Assembly: GCA_024509875.1 (NCBI GenBank)
Contig: JAMPIV010013733.1
Coordinates: 1 to 64,000 of the forward strand
From: Oreohelix idahoensis
Lineage: Eukaryota > Mollusca > Gastropoda > Stylommatophora > Oreohelicidae
Direction: 5' to 3'
DNA length: 64,000 bases
A model generated the notes under the pieces. It was given only the letters and a program-made list of their open reading frames with translations. It was not told the origin of the DNA and made no database searches. The translations under genes were made by a program, and so were the position numbers. Every line of letters begins with the position of its first letter. The first letter of the stretch is position 1. This document shows, piece by piece, positions 19,761 through 31,236 of the stretch.

Positions 19761-22574
19761 CTATGTTAGTCGTAGACATGTGCTAGCGACAAATTATTGC
19801 AATATGCACTCAACAAATAGATGCCTTTCATTATCAGAAACAGTCCTATGCGATGACTAGTAATAAGCTATTTTTGTAGTTTGAGTAATTACATAAAACT
19901 CCAAAAAAAGCAATCTTGCCATTATTATACGGAAACTTCGTAACTATTTTATCGTAGAGAGTCATCTAATCATTAGACGACTGAGATAGTGGGATAAATA
20001 ACTAAGTTAACTTCATGATGATAAGATACAAAATTATGCGATAATCAGGGATGTGACATTGACTCCGTGAGCTTAGCAGTTCCTAGTTAACCATGGAAAG
20101 TTGTCTAGGTCATTAAAGTCTTAAACAAAACTCAGAGTTCATTCCGCTATACTTCGTAGTGCAATTTATGTCTACGGGCGATCTCGATTCCGTTTCTCAA
20201 AGTGCAGGGAATCGTTTTATTAGCAGCATTATCATAGGACAACTTCGGCTGCAATAGTGAGATTCTCTCTATAACTCCGCACTCTCCTCAAAGGAGTTGG
20301 TGGCCTTCAGGAACTATTATTGCAAGAGTCCTATTAAGTCCGTACTTCTTTCGGACAGTTTCGTTTCCTCTAGGGCTCTAGATAATCCCAGGCTCGACTA
20401 GAGTACAGTACTGTAGATCAGAATGTCTCACACGCCTGACAATGCACGTCATAAGTCGTGACGGATTCTTGTGGCCATGTATATTAGTTGAATGGCCAAA
20501 AAGATCGCATACCACGTATGAGCATGGGTTATATAGATGAAATCTCGTGCATATGATCGTAGGCACGTGAATGACATTCCGAGTCTATGACTGCTGCTAA
20601 TGCACATCAAGCGTATGACACGCATAACTCACTTATAACTCGCTATTACGACAGTAAAACTAAGGGACGTATACTTTTGATTTTACGACATTACTAACAT
20701 ATCGAACTGACCGGAGGGAGGGACTGAGCAACGCGTGGGAGACTTATGCACAGGTAGGCCTGCATAGATCCCCCTCCCGTCTATCAGGCCGTTTTTCTTA
20801 TTATGTGAGACCAATGCATTTATTTTTTCTACAAATCCTCCGATAAGAGAACATCTCAACTAAAAAATACGAAGTCATCTAAAAAATTGGACCTATGTTT
20901 TATGTATGGTAAATGTATGAACAGTAGCCGCTCACTGCAAATGTTAATTATACAGCATCCAGAGAAGGCACTAGAAAATCATAGTAGGTTCACTGCTAAG
21001 AGCCCCATCGATCGGTCCTGATGCAGGCAGGAGATTAGATTGACGCAGGCAATCTCGTTACCTGACTACACACACGTGCATGTAAGTTCAGATGTCACTC
21101 GCACATGAGCAAAACTGAGTCGAATCTCATATCCAGTGATCGCCTGCAATCAGGCTTCTTTAAAAATGTGCATCCAAAGTTGATCAGACTCTTTTTAACA
21201 GACTCGCTGATCTCGCATTTGCATGCCATTATGACAAGAAAATAAGGGCACAGGTGATTAAAAACAAAAAATATCACCATGTGAGTTAACAGCTAAGATG
21301 GAGAATCAGTGTTATGATTATCTCAAATGTGGTATTGGCATATACAAATATTTGGACTTCCCTCTGTGACACTGTATTGAAATTTCTTATTTTAGTTATC
21401 TAGATCAGGCGAGTGTTTTCATACTTTAGCTTCGTCGGTCATAGCCAATGACCAGCAGGAGAACCGAGAGGTACATACTTATGAAAGATAATAGGTTGTC
21501 TAATGTTACCGTTGGCTACGTACATAATAGCTAGCAATAAGGCCGAGCGGCATTTCGTGTCTAAGTAGTTGGTAATGTAAGTTATTAGCTGAAGTTGCAG
21601 GCAATAGTGCCCACCTAACGACTACCTGGAGTTCTAGGGGAATATTAAACTTGCGGGATCTACACTGTGCTAGGGAGTCATAACTGTGGGATAAGTTGGC
21701 CGAGATATCATGTGCGAAGTTAGAGGGCACACACATTCTGTGAACATTCCTTTACAATTTCTTGGCAATCTACGTAAATAAGGTTGTACCAACAACCTGT
21801 ATTGGTACTGCCGTTTCACTTTTGGATTTCAGCCTGTCAGGACGCGGGGGCAATTAATCGATCGATCAATCAGAGATAGTTTCACTCACTATAACGTTGT
21901 GCACTAGATTTTCCGTGCCCTGTGCAGAGGGTACCTCTCAGTAACTATATTTAGTCCATTCCCCTCACAATGGAATTCTGCATGGTACAGGTTTTAGTTA
22001 TATGCAAATCTGGTCAGGTAATGGGCTCAGAATGCCTTACACCTCGAGTAGGGAGATGGTTCTAGGATCATCATATGGAGATACCCGCGAAAAGCTGATT
22101 GCAGCCCTTCATCAACAAGTGTAGACTGCCATTGATTGCTAAGCACCATTGGCTGCATGGGGATTCGGGTCCGAACCCGGAATTGTAGGACAGGACAATT
22201 ATCACCAAGCCAAATATCGCAAAAACTAGGAAAGCTAAGCAACTACTCACGTAGGGATGCACCTACGTTTCGGACTCTGCTTGAATTGGAACTTTAACCC
22301 TGAACACCTAGCAGGGATGTACACGTCATGCTAAGGACGACAGATAATTTAAATGATGCGCTATAAACGACTTCGGTGAGATAGCTACGCATCTTAGGCA
22401 ACGGCTACGCGGCTTTACATGGCCTATCGAGTGGGACGTCGATCACAGTGAGATGACCATTTTCTTGGCACGGGAATGATTTAAAAAGTTAGAGAAACGG
22501 AGTAGTTTTGCGGTCCAATAATAGTAATGCAGATCTTGCTTGAACCTAGGCGAGAATGGCGCAGAAGCTGTTAC

Positions 22575-23810
22575 ATTCGCTCCGCCTGCAAACTAGCCAC
22601 AGGTCATACTTGTCAGTGTTATGCATGTATGCGTGGATGTTAGTGTATGAGACAATGTATCATGTAGTTGATACAGATAAAAATTATACCATTTCTGAGT
22701 CGGAGCGATAGTATTTTTCATTGATGTGTTAGTTTTTTTTGTTCAGTGCATAGAGTGGTCATGGCGTGACTACGGCACTGGAAGATTAGGAATGGGGGTG
22801 GAACGATTCCGAGTAATAATTCGAATGCTAGTGTGCTAGAATGATAACCATAACGTCACTATTATTGTCCGATCGTTAGTTTAAATCCACAGTTGTACCA
22901 CACAGGATGATCATTTTCATACGTATTTGTCCTACGATATGTGATAGTGTACACACAGATCAATCTGTGATACTTTAGTAACATACTTCTCACTCTATCT
23001 CACATATGACGCTCACTTTTCAGAGCTGTGCTACTTGTCATTGGGTACACAATAGAGTAAGATTGCTCTATCTATTCGTAGAACGAGTAGCTACCTGCAA
23101 GTATTCCGGCAGCACACTCAGTCTCACAGCTTGACTGCATAGCGCATGATTTTTGCTTATGACTAGACTATTATGGCTGATATATATGGTCGACACGAAA
23201 TGCACATGTCGAGATATATCTTATTCTATACCCCCCAAGAAACACTTTGACGATCTATTATTCTCTGCTTCTAGTGACAATTCTATATTTATATCAGCTA
23301 ACGCTCTCTTATCTATTATCTCTCATCAATAATCATGAGTTTCTATGTGTTGTGTACTCTGACTCCTGGAAGGCTCACACTATAAAAATGCATATAGAAA
23401 TGGCTATATAACTGCCATATAGAATATGGCAAGTACTTAGTATATTAGATGATATTATGAGGGGAGGTAAATGGATAGAATTCTGTGTGGTCTTATAGTA
23501 TGTCTTCAGATTATCATACAAGAGATTTGACTCATTATGAGTGAGAGGCGCGCGGGACCTTTAACTACACGATTCTATTTATAGGTCATTGTTAGGTAAG
23601 ATGTTCAGACTGGCGTTAAGCTAATTGAAAAGATACTATTAGACAATATTTTCAAATCAGACACATGATCACCCTGTTGTCACATCACATTGCATGGTTT
23701 TAATTCACACACAACTTATAGTAGTCTGATATCCTCGATCTTATTAAAATCGCAAGTGCAGTACTGGAATTTCACATACAGCGGTAGTCGTTATTTCCTT
23801 CAGTACTAAC
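22575..23810 (-). repeat. scrambled inverted Gypsy-1 LTR copy
   Basis: Reading this as the reverse complement of the 824-bp Gypsy-1 LTR, exact blocks appear in the right order: CATTGATGTGTTAG plus a T8 run and GTTCAGTG near 22,718-22,750; GGGGGTGGAACGATTCCGAG near 22,796; CACAGGATGATCATTT near 22,900; AAATGCATATAGAAATGGCTA near 23,386; and a TAATTGAAA-like block near 23,620. Between blocks are many inserted bases, stretching 824 bp to about 1.2 kb. Insertion-dominated difference favours read error over ageing. Confidence 0.65.
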
Positions 23811-24007
23811 ACCGGTGTATTCTTATATCCACAAACTCGACAATATATGGTATGCACATGCGCTGGAGGGCGTGCTGATGAGCTTTAAGACACATTTCAG
23901 ATCACACTTGGAGACTTCAACATATCACTATTATGATTATGGAGATATATATTGGTGGATCATATGGAACCGACGATTGTCTCATAAGCAAGAAGGCCGG
24001 TGCAAGA

Positions 24008-24049
24008 GGGGGGGGGGGGGGGGGGGGGGGGGGGGCGGGGGGGGGGGGG
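24008..24049 (+). repeat. 42-base poly-G tract (one C)
   Basis: G run interrupted once by C at 24,036. It is isolated in otherwise mixed sequence inside the noisy block. More likely a sequencing or basecalling artefact than a genuine homopolymer. Confidence 0.8.
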
Positions 24050-26892
24050 ACACGTACATAAAACATATTTACTCGTTGGCTATGTTATCTCACTAGAGTA
24101 CGTCTATGGCCACAGTGTTTGTTAATCTAAACTATAACTTAGCTATACTTATTATCGTATCGATTAATTACTGACAAATAAAATGTCTCCAAGTTGTAAT
24201 AGTGAATTGTATAGAATTACTGCGATCAAGTATATTGGGTTCTGACAGTAGATGTCTATTTTCTTGATAGTGTTTTTCATATATCTCGCGTATATTCTAG
24301 AGAAGTCTATGATACACAAGAAGAAGTCATCACATGAAAACAAGAGAGAGAACATTTTCCAAATCCATACCCCACCCCCCCAACACAGCAGGACAATCTA
24401 CAATAGATAACCAGCGATTGCCTTCTTCATAACAGATATTATAACTAACACCATAATACTAGCTGACATGTCAAGCATCTTGAGCACACACACAAATCTG
24501 CGAGTTTATAGAGAACAATTCTAAGCGTAGGAGAATCTTCTCCCTTTGGGGTGGCGGGTATGATATTATCATGAATTCACGATGTTCTTGCTTTCTCTTC
24601 TCTCAATTCTGAATGTTTTTATCAATTTAGATCGTATATGTTGCGACTTTTGGAGACGAGGCGAGGCACGCTATATCGACCTACACCCTCTCGCTGGTGC
24701 GCATTGACAATAGAGTGTTTTCTTGTGCGATCTTAGTCTAGACGAGATTCTCTACCGTCTTTCTCATAACTTGTCTATCTGAAAGACTTAATATATTACA
24801 GTTCACACACACAGCGCGCGCTCGGGATCTCGACATATGCACAAAGTGCTTAGTTTCAACATAATAATTGTCAGCTGTACTAACAGTAAGAGATTATTCT
24901 ACATTAGATCTGCATTCTAATAGTGAGTCACACTGTAGGTTGATATTAGTTATAATGAGATTCTAGATTATGACATGTTGGATAACATGGAATTGGATGT
25001 GAAACACAGAGGACAAGAAGTTATTCACTTCAAAATAAGCGTTTATTCGGCACAGGTATGGTGTAATATATTACGAGAGGGGTCGATACATTCCAAGATG
25101 TCGATTCGGAGACTATGCATTGAGCAACGGTTCTGCGCAATGATGAAGCACAGTTTTACCTGGCATCATAGTAACAATATGTCTACTGACTTATTTACAG
25201 GCTCTCTGTACCCGAACCTTCGATGCAACTGCGTCGAGGTCCATCTATTGTTAATTTATAGGGATATCGCGACCATTGCTCGACATCTGAAGTTCTTGAT
25301 ACCTGTCATGATCTCAGGTCTTTATTCTCACTTCTCATTCAAGTTATCTTTCTCGTACGAGTGATTATTTTATGATGCTTTATCTTTCGATGTCGCTATT
25401 ATTGCATTCGTCTAACTCAGGACTCCGGGTGACTATGTGAGCGCTCTACTGAGTTATTAGGAACTGCTTCTAATGATCATGAGATTATTCGTACGTTCTC
25501 TATCAGGGATTATGCGCCGTGATTCTAGATACTGTGCGATCAGCCGCAAGTCCTTCTCTCATGTACAGCCATCGAATTTCTGAGTTCGAGAGTTCTCAGC
25601 GATGTTATCTTCAATATGGCTGTAGGATGATTGAATATCTGGCGAGGTTGTGGCTTTTATGATTAGATCGACCGCAAGATGCTACGCACGTTGGTCGTCC
25701 TGTAATGGTGTAAGGGAGGCTCACACTCAAGCGAGGACACTTTTCGTTTTTGATGTCTTCTAATTGCCCATAATCACAGACTAACATATGAGTTCCTATC
25801 GCGAGTTACTTTTTTAAAAGGCGTCTCGCGTTTCTACTAATCTGTGATCTATATCACTTGTACTGAGGCTTTAGCTTTCTTGAAATTTACCCCTCCACCA
25901 TGCATATGCGTAGATGATGTACACAATTGTCGCTCTAGAGTGTTCTGGAGCAGGCATTGCTACCAATGCGTCGCTATGCACAGAACTGTCAGCATCCTGC
26001 GAGTTAACGTAACGAGTAAGCATGCGCGCGGAGGGTTGATAGACATAGTTATGACAACATGATAATTTAGTGTTCAGAGTTGATGAATGTAATCTATAGT
26101 TTCATAAGAGTTATGTGTGGGCGTAAGGTATTAGAGTCTTTGGTCAAATTTGTCAATTGAGTTTAAGAGTCTCTAACTTCTCGAGCATGCACATCTAGTA
26201 CAGATTGACAACTGACTGCGACTATTGACAGATCCGTTATTTTTGAGATACCACTCTAGTTCTGAGCTTGACTCATCTACTAGCGTATCTGTGTCTTATT
26301 GCTTACCTAACTGAATCATAGTTCCATTAGACATATCAGTAATTTAATGCACTTGGATACTGTTTTTATTCGTCTAGTAAACGGTGCTATGTTTAGAATT
26401 TTGGAGACTGTACTAGGTAACGTTCACGGATATTATCCCGATCCAATGATATGTCCCAAAAACGAGTTTATGGCGGATTCAGCGTTCACACGGTTTTTGG
26501 AGTATTAGGGTAAATACGTGAACGGTTAATTTAGGACATAGTAATGCTATAAAGGTAACATTTGCTGAATTTATTTCCATAGATCTTTGGTCTTTTAATT
26601 TGAAACCCTTGGTAGTTTAGCATTTTGTATGATAATTCAATTAGAGTGTCGCAACAACAATATCTAGATGATCCTCCGAAGCATCACGTTCCTCCTACCC
26701 GATGTGACGATGTAGCTCAGTAGCTATACAAGCATATGTCGCACATAATTATATGTAATCACGAGTCTGAGCGATGCATTGTGGCGGGGGGGGGGGGGGA
26801 GGTACACTATCCCTAAGCAAAGAACGAGATTTGAGAGTGCGATCAAGCACATCATCGGCGAACTGGACATAAAGCTGTTATACATTATTGTG

Positions 26893-27542
26893 AACTTCAT
26901 ACATTTATTATAAAATGTGCATTTCAGGACATTGAGTGGTTTTATATTTCTTACTTGCGTAAGTAGTGACTATCATTCAATGTATATTTTGAATAGAGCT
27001 CCCAACCCTAGTCGCAGCAGAACTAGGTTCGAGGATTTGAGTCAATTTGCAAAAACTAGTCTTACACCTCAAACCGTGTAGAGCAGAAAATATCCTTGTG
27101 TTGGAAAGTATTTAGCTCAAGGAATACTTATGATGATAAAGAAAACAAGGACAAATCTGAAGAGATGGGTAAATGTCGTCGAACCTAAGATAAGACGGAT
27201 CGATGAAAGCATCTGATGAGATGTTAAAACTTTATTATGCTTATTATTGTAAAAATGTTCTGAATTCCAGACTTTGTTGAAATTTAAGTTTCATGCTGAA
27301 AGATATTAAAAGTTTTGCATGAAATCGAACGCTGTTGAAAAGGTGAATTACTACAGTTTTGAGATTAAGCTAAGAAATCTATCCATTTCAATTAAATTCG
27401 CTACATCAACACCTAAGAGAAGAAAATCGAACCTGGTAACACAAATTTAGGAGAGAAATCTAGATCTCTGGTGATTAGGCCAGTTAAACATCTGCTCTCT
27501 GTAAAGTAAACTGAAAATACTGCATATACCGGCACTGCCACA
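26893..27542 (+). repeat. Gypsy-2 5' LTR, left-truncated
   Basis: Matches 39,261-40,007 of the 3' LTR nearly perfectly but lacks 95 bases present there (between AGACGG and ATCGATG, near 27,197) and two A of a run near 27,050. The first ~310 bases of the full LTR are missing: sequence left of 26,893 belongs to the noisy block. Confidence 0.9.
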
Positions 27543-27620
27543 TGATGGTAATATGGTGCCGTTCCAGTCCTAAGGAACACCTGCCCCGGCCACATGATGG
27601 TAATATGGTGCCCGTGACCA
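27537..27620 (+). repeat. Gypsy-2 LTR-end/primer-site duplication
   Basis: A 24-bp sequence beginning with the LTR terminus GCCACA and ending GGTGCC occurs twice, at 27,537-27,560 and 27,589-27,612, 52 bases apart. The second copy continues as TGGTGCCCGTGACC, a better primer-site candidate (starts TGG, and shares TGGTGCCCG with Gypsy-1). The spacing from the LTR end is then abnormal, consistent with a small duplication. Confidence 0.6.
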
Positions 27621-27659
27621 CTTCTCTTTGATAAAGCGAATAACTAGCGATCATAGACC

Positions 27660-30600
27660 ATGGACGATTTACTACATAATTTTCAACAGCTTGGTGTGGA
27701 ACAACAACAACAACAACCACAGAACCAACCCGTAAATACACAACCACTGCAGCCCCAGGACAGACAAAATATGGAAGGACCAACAATAATAGCGCTACGG
27801 CAAATTACTGAAACCCTACAGAAAAATGACAACTACGCGAAATTCACACAGGTTAGATCCATTGTTCAGCCGTTCGATGGAAACAAGAAAAAATTCAGAA
27901 GATGGTTGTCCGACATGGAAAAATTTGCGGCACTAGCAGAGGCAACAACAGATGAAGAGAAAAAGAAAATCGCTCTGTTAGGTTCTGATTCGTACGTGAC
28001 TGATTTTTTAAGAAGGAGGTCCCAGCAGTACCCCACAGAAACCTACGAGTCCCTAAAAAAAGAGCTCACCCAGAGATATGGGGAAATCATAGACAAAATG
28101 CATGCTTGGTCAGTCCTTAGAAGCATGAAACAGGAAAGAGATGAATCGGTACAACTTTTTGGAGATCGATTCCTCAATATGGCAGAAGAGGCGTTTTGCG
28201 GAGAAATCCCTACCACACCTGATGTAGAAATACAGTTAGTGGGGATATTTGCCGATGGCCTTAGAGCGGAAAATATCAGAAGGCATCTTATTAGAAAAGA
28301 CACCAAGACTATTGCTGAAACAATCCAAGCAGCAATACAGGAGGAAAATCTTCACCGAAGGTTCCAACAAAGAGCAGGTAGGGAACCCCGACCAGAATAT
28401 AGGGACTATGATGAGCATGAGCCTATGGAAGTTGACCATACCAGGAGGCAATGGACTCGCCCACGACAACGAGATGATAGGCCCCGCAATTATAGACCCC
28501 CCACACAGAGGCAAAACGACGTCAATAATGTCAGTACAAACGGATGCTTTACATGCGGTAGGCTCGGACATGGTTACAAGTCCTGTAGAGCAAATTACAA
28601 TCATGCACCATTCAGAAGAGGAGGTTACCAACCACAACAACCCGCACCACCCCCACGTGATTACACCAGAAATCAGTATACCAGAGGCGCACCTCAACCC
28701 CCTCATGCGTCAGGGAAACGGCCGCGCCACTCACTAAACAGGACCGTTAGTGAGGGCAACAATCACAGAAAATGGTCCAAAACAAAAGAAACAACACAGA
28801 ACAGAAATTGTCAAGTGGGCCCATCCAGTAAAATACAATATGAAGAAATGCTACATGATGGAACTAAAATACATCCGGACCCCAGTTCCTGCATCATGTC
28901 TATACAGGGCCAACAATATAGGGCACTGGTAGATACAGGAGCATCCATCAGCCTTATTAGGTTCCAGCTGTTCAAGAGGATCCAACACTTAGTACGATTT
29001 CAACCGTCCAAAACACACCTAGCTTCAGTCACGGGACAAAGACTAAATTCAGTTGGGACAGCATGGCTAAAATTTTCCTTAGGCGAAACAAATTTTGAAC
29101 ACCCATTTGTCATTACTAAAGGAATGTCTAGAAATCTTATCCTAGGGAGAGATTTTTTTAACAAACACAAAGTTCGAATATACTATGACCTCCAGAAAAT
29201 CAAAGTCAACAATACATACATAGATCTCCAGGACGATATCCACATAGCGTCTTTGGTAAGGATTACAGCTCCCATAACGGTGGCTCCAAACTCCCTGGTC
29301 ATAGCAAAAGGCAGAGTAAAAAATTCTGAGTACATAACACCAGGGCAATCAATTCAAATACAGCCCCTAGCAGAAGAAAGCATTATTGATGACCCATTGT
29401 TGCAAATTACAGAGGGAATTGCTGAAGTCTCGAAGGCTAGAGATTTCCCCATCATGATATTGAATATGTCAGGAAAAACTACCACTATAAATAGAGGCAC
29501 AATTGTAGCACAAGTGGATACGTCAACGATAAGACAGACTAAAACCAATAGAGACCATCCACAAATTGTCTCAACCACCCCCACTGGACATAATGCACGA
29601 AATCGCAGCACAAATAACCATAGTACATGGAAAGTAAACAGTTATAAGGCTTATGCGGAAAAAGGCAGCAACATCAGTCACAGCTATGTTACACCACAGC
29701 ATACCCTACCCAGGTGGCAGAAACGAACCAGTCCATACATAAGAAGAGAAAGGCCACAGTATGAAAATGACTATAATTACTCATTCTTGCGCCCCAGCAC
29801 ACCAAGAGAAAAGATGAAGTGCTGTATATCACAGAGTAACAGAGAAACAGAAATTGTCTTGCCAGGAGGATATCCAAAGCGACAAGACAGTGATACATGC
29901 CCCATGGAGTATCAATATAACTCAAAAACAGGTGGATATGATAAAGTCCCAAAACCAATTGAAATTTCCGAAGAAAAGGAAGAATTCTTATATGACTATA
30001 CCACAGGAGGATACTATAGCAGCAAAGTTGGAAACAGAAAGAATGAAAAATTTTCGCCCAGGGAAAGAAGACAGCCCTATAGCACAAACAGAAGAAATAC
30101 AGTAACGTACGCGGATAAGCGCAGTTACGGCAGAAATAATCAGAAACAATGGCACAATAACGACTACCCCAGAAATATAATAAGAAATGAATATACAGTA
30201 AATGCAGTGACAAATGGAAATGCACACAGCACATGGCAGAGGAAACAGTACCAAGCACAGCCCAATGAACGGCAAAGAACTACGCAAAAGAAAGCCACAT
30301 ACCAGGAGCAGAGATTTTCACAAGATGCAAGAAAAATGTCCCAAAATTATGGGAATGAAACGGAGGCATCAAGACAGACCAGAGATATCATAGCAGATCA
30401 TAAATACAGAGAGAGAATAGCTCAGTTACTTGCAACCCTGAATGCCACAGAAGATAATAAGCAACGTTTGAAAACGTTTGTAGAAAAGCACCAAGATGTA
30501 TTCGCACTCAATGACATGGAATTAGGCAGAACTAACACTGTCACAATGGACATTCAAACAACCACAGAGGAGCCAATACATATGAAACCCTATCATACGC

Positions 30601-30956
30601 CCTTGAAAAATAGAGAACTCGTGGAAAGGTCTATAAATGAAATGCTACAGGCAGGAATCATCGAAAGATCCCGTTCCCAATGGTCCTCACCCATAGTGAT
30701 CGTAACAAAGAAAGACGGCTCCAGTCGCTTTTGCTGCGACTACCGTGCCCTTAACAAAATCACAAAAGTCATTTCCTACCCCCTCCCCAGGATAGACGAT
30801 CTACTTGCGACGTTAGGAAAGTCTACATACTTTACCACACTTGATGCAAGGTCAGGCTTTTGGTGCATCCCCATGACACCTGAGGCAAAACAGAAATCCA
30901 CATTCTGTTCACATATGGGAAGTTTTTTTTTTGGAATGTTATGCCATTTGGTCTAA
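27660..30956 (+). CDS. Gypsy-2 gag-protease-RT (N-terminal piece)
   Basis: The start sits in a strong context (GACCATGG). Residues ~60-220 are a Gypsy capsid-like gag (IVQPFDGNKKKFRRWLSDME). A CCHC knuckle CFTCGRLGHGYKSC lies near 297-312. The aspartic protease has ALVDTGASISLIR near 422-434 and LILGRDFF near 492. A ~400-residue spacer (about 540-940), rich in Tyr, Asn, Arg and Gln, follows; it contains a repeated YxYxxxTGGY unit (near 765 and 785). RT then begins: IHMKPYHTPLKNRELVE, then IERSRSQWSSPIVIVTKKDG and FTTLDARSGFWCIPM (motif A). The frame breaks in a run of ten T (30,913-30,922), and RT continues in the next piece. The long spacer is unusual for the family. Confidence 0.9.
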   Translation: MDDLLHNFQQLGVEQQQQQPQNQPVNTQPLQPQDRQNMEGPTIIALRQITETLQKNDNYAKFTQVRSIVQPFDGNKKKFRRWLSDMEKFAALAEATTDEEKKKIALLGSDSYVTDFLRRRSQQYPTETYESLKKELTQRYGEIIDKMHAWSVLRSMKQERDESVQLFGDRFLNMAEEAFCGEIPTTPDVEIQLVGIFADGLRAENIRRHLIRKDTKTIAETIQAAIQEENLHRRFQQRAGREPRPEYRDYDEHEPMEVDHTRRQWTRPRQRDDRPRNYRPPTQRQNDVNNVSTNGCFTCGRLGHGYKSCRANYNHAPFRRGGYQPQQPAPPPRDYTRNQYTRGAPQPPHASGKRPRHSLNRTVSEGNNHRKWSKTKETTQNRNCQVGPSSKIQYEEMLHDGTKIHPDPSSCIMSIQGQQYRALVDTGASISLIRFQLFKRIQHLVRFQPSKTHLASVTGQRLNSVGTAWLKFSLGETNFEHPFVITKGMSRNLILGRDFFNKHKVRIYYDLQKIKVNNTYIDLQDDIHIASLVRITAPITVAPNSLVIAKGRVKNSEYITPGQSIQIQPLAEESIIDDPLLQITEGIAEVSKARDFPIMILNMSGKTTTINRGTIVAQVDTSTIRQTKTNRDHPQIVSTTPTGHNARNRSTNNHSTWKVNSYKAYAEKGSNISHSYVTPQHTLPRWQKRTSPYIRRERPQYENDYNYSFLRPSTPREKMKCCISQSNRETEIVLPGGYPKRQDSDTCPMEYQYNSKTGGYDKVPKPIEISEEKEEFLYDYTTGGYYSSKVGNRKNEKFSPRERRQPYSTNRRNTVTYADKRSYGRNNQKQWHNNDYPRNIIRNEYTVNAVTNGNAHSTWQRKQYQAQPNERQRTTQKKATYQEQRFSQDARKMSQNYGNETEASRQTRDIIADHKYRERIAQLLATLNATEDNKQRLKTFVEKHQDVFALNDMELGRTNTVTMDIQTTTEEPIHMKPYHTPLKNRELVERSINEMLQAGIIERSRSQWSSPIVIVTKKDGSSRFCCDYRALNKITKVISYPLPRIDDLLATLGKSTYFTTLDARSGFWCIPMTPEAKQKSTFCSHMGSFFFGMLCHLV

Positions 30957-31231
30957 AAGGATCTCCAGCAACATATATGTCACTCATGGATGAAGTGTTA
31001 AAGGGTCTACATCCATTTGCCCTGGCATACATAGACGATATCCTGATACATACCGCAGGCACGATGGAAGACCACCTCCGCAAGGTTGAAACAGTGTTTG
31101 ATAGACTCAGGCATCACCAAATAAAGTTAAAACTGTCGAAGTGTGAGTTTCTAAAGACAGAAACAAAATATTTAGGCTTTGTCATCAATAGACATGGCGC
31201 AGACCTGATGAAGATAAAGTCAAAGCCATAA
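30941..31231 (+). CDS. Gypsy-2 RT palm continuation
   Basis: Picks up RT right after the T-run frame break: MPFGLKGSPATYMSLMDEVL, then the catalytic AYIDDILIH near 31,025-31,050 and the thumb segment KLKLSKCEFLKTETKYLGF. The ATG is internal. The frame ends at 31,231 after HGADLMK, where a one-base loss in a C run near 31,206 shifts the reading into the next piece. Confidence 0.9.
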   Translation: MPFGLKGSPATYMSLMDEVLKGLHPFALAYIDDILIHTAGTMEDHLRKVETVFDRLRHHQIKLKLSKCEFLKTETKYLGFVINRHGADLMKIKSKP

Positions 31232-31236
31232 GAGAA

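Larger units (their letters stand above)
19760..26892. other. probable low-quality (unpolished read) block
   Basis: About 7 kb with flat, random-looking composition, no open frame above 130 codons, and no recognisable coding repeat, unlike everything around it. It contains a badly scrambled inverted copy of the Gypsy-1 LTR (about 22,575-23,810), a 42-base G tract with one C (24,008-24,049) and a 14-base G tract (26,786-26,799). It ends abruptly exactly where the 5' LTR of Gypsy-2 becomes readable, cutting that LTR. These traits point to error-laden single-read sequence used to bridge an assembly gap. The left boundary is approximate. An old, decayed region is the alternative. Confidence 0.65.

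Noticed and set aside
22110..22200. tRNA-like T-arm (GGGTCCGAACCCGGAATT) in the noisy block
   Set aside because: No matching A box or stems, and the surrounding sequence is unreliable.
24008..24049. G-quadruplex regulatory element
   Set aside because: A 42-base G run isolated in an error-like block is better explained as artefact.
24975..25364. 129-codon open frame in the noisy block as a novel gene
   Set aside because: No recognisable motif, no splice or promoter context, and it lies in sequence of doubtful quality.
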